Source of the DNA: Siphonodentalium dalli
Lineage: Eukaryota > Mollusca > Scaphopoda > Gadilida > Siphonodentaliidae
Direction: 5' to 3'
Length of the DNA stretch: 64,000 bases
Assembly (NCBI GenBank): GCA_032622095.1
Contig: CP136069.1
Coordinates: 45,174,194 to 45,238,193, forward strand
The notes under the pieces are model-generated. The model saw only the letters and a list, made by a program, of their open reading frames with translations. It made no database searches and was not told where the DNA came from. Of the stretch, positions 63,431 to 64,000 are shown one piece after another. A program made the translations under genes and the position numbers. Position 1 is the stretch's first letter. Every line of letters starts with the position of its first letter.

Positions 63431-64000
63431 TTTAAAATCGCTTCTGGAAGAAAGAAAAAAACGCTCTTTAACTGGTCTTTATTTATTTTTTTCATTTCTG
63501 AAAATCTCCGTTATTTAGTCAATGTTGATGCATGTCTTCGAAGAAAATAAAACGCTCTTTAAGAAACGCTTTACGTCAAAAGTCGTCAATTACTTCAACA
63601 CCAGCTGGCGCTACAACTATTGTGTTTTTTATATATGGGTTGTGTCCAGTCAGAGATGGATTTTGTGAATAATTGAGTTCTATATTCCCTAGTATTAATG
63701 TTATGTGGCATCTAACGACACATCCTGTGATTTTGAATGAGGTGAAGTCATACCATAAATAATATACAAATAATAGGGGTGATAACATGAATCTTATTCA
63801 ATCACCCGTCTTATTTGTAGACTAGTCTGGTATGTTCTCTTTTGAGTAGTTCAGACTTGATTTTAGTCTATATACAATATATCATAAAAACATAATTATT
63901 TCAATCATGCAGGAACAATAATTTAGGTGGATTGGGTTATGTTTATTGTTGTTTGTATATTTAATTCCAAAATGGAAACAACTCTACAAGGTCGAGTCCA
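63431..64000. other. Window end, nothing recognised
   Basis: A direct repeat AAAACGCTCTTTAA (63458 and 63549) is the only structure noticed. Confidence 0.45.

Overview
The window looks like animal nuclear DNA from a lophotrochozoan, most likely a bivalve-type mollusc. It is AT-rich and intron-rich, it carries an NR5B (HR39/FTZ-F1-beta class) nuclear receptor, a group I know from protostomes and not from vertebrates, and it is packed with short non-autonomous DNA transposons. The mollusc call is inference from overall character; no single sequence proves it.

Two genes are supported, both on the + strand. Positions 4131-9349 hold the last three coding exons of a heparan sulfate 2-O-sulfotransferase (HS2ST1 orthologue); its 5' part lies upstream of this window. 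After about 19 kb of intergenic repeats, 28649-46645 holds five coding exons of an NR5-family nuclear receptor, joined in frame to 656 residues with DNA-binding domain, FTZ-F1 box, ligand-binding domain and AF-2 helix. The rest, 46.7-64 kb, has no convincing gene.

Layout: 1-2576 is a LINE with an intact reverse-transcriptase ORF, 5' truncated by the window edge. 2.6-9.35 kb holds HS2ST exons with repeat-filled introns, including a 44-bp minisatellite that resembles an HS2ST exon/intron junction. 9.35-28.6 kb is intergenic and full of foldback elements, with one 100-N gap. 28.6-46.7 kb is the receptor gene; its introns hold a decayed antisense LINE, a hAT-like insertion with 8-bp target duplication nested in a TTAA-flanked MITE, a TTAA-flanked element with an ORF, and two inverted copies of one repeat just outside the first and fourth listed exons. 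46.7-64 kb holds more MITE copies and tandem arrays.

Repeat families named here: F1, TA-flanked palindrome of about 217 bp, 12 copies. F2, TTAA-flanked element built from one or two hairpins of the GCATTCTCTTATATATGCGAG type, 12 copies. F3, about 420-bp element whose two ends are each a hairpin of CCTCATTCTGC/GCAGAATGAGG type, 9 copies. F4, TTAA-flanked about 260-bp element, 6 copies. F5, TTAA-flanked about 376-bp element, 3 copies. F6, about 150-bp repeat with CTTCGGGGGT, 4 copies. T, tandem-unit elements starting near TATACCCCC or rich in CCGTCCGTCC. No transposase ORF was found for any DNA-transposon family. The strongest unusual signal is that the two arms of individual F1 palindromes carry matching, copy-specific substitutions.
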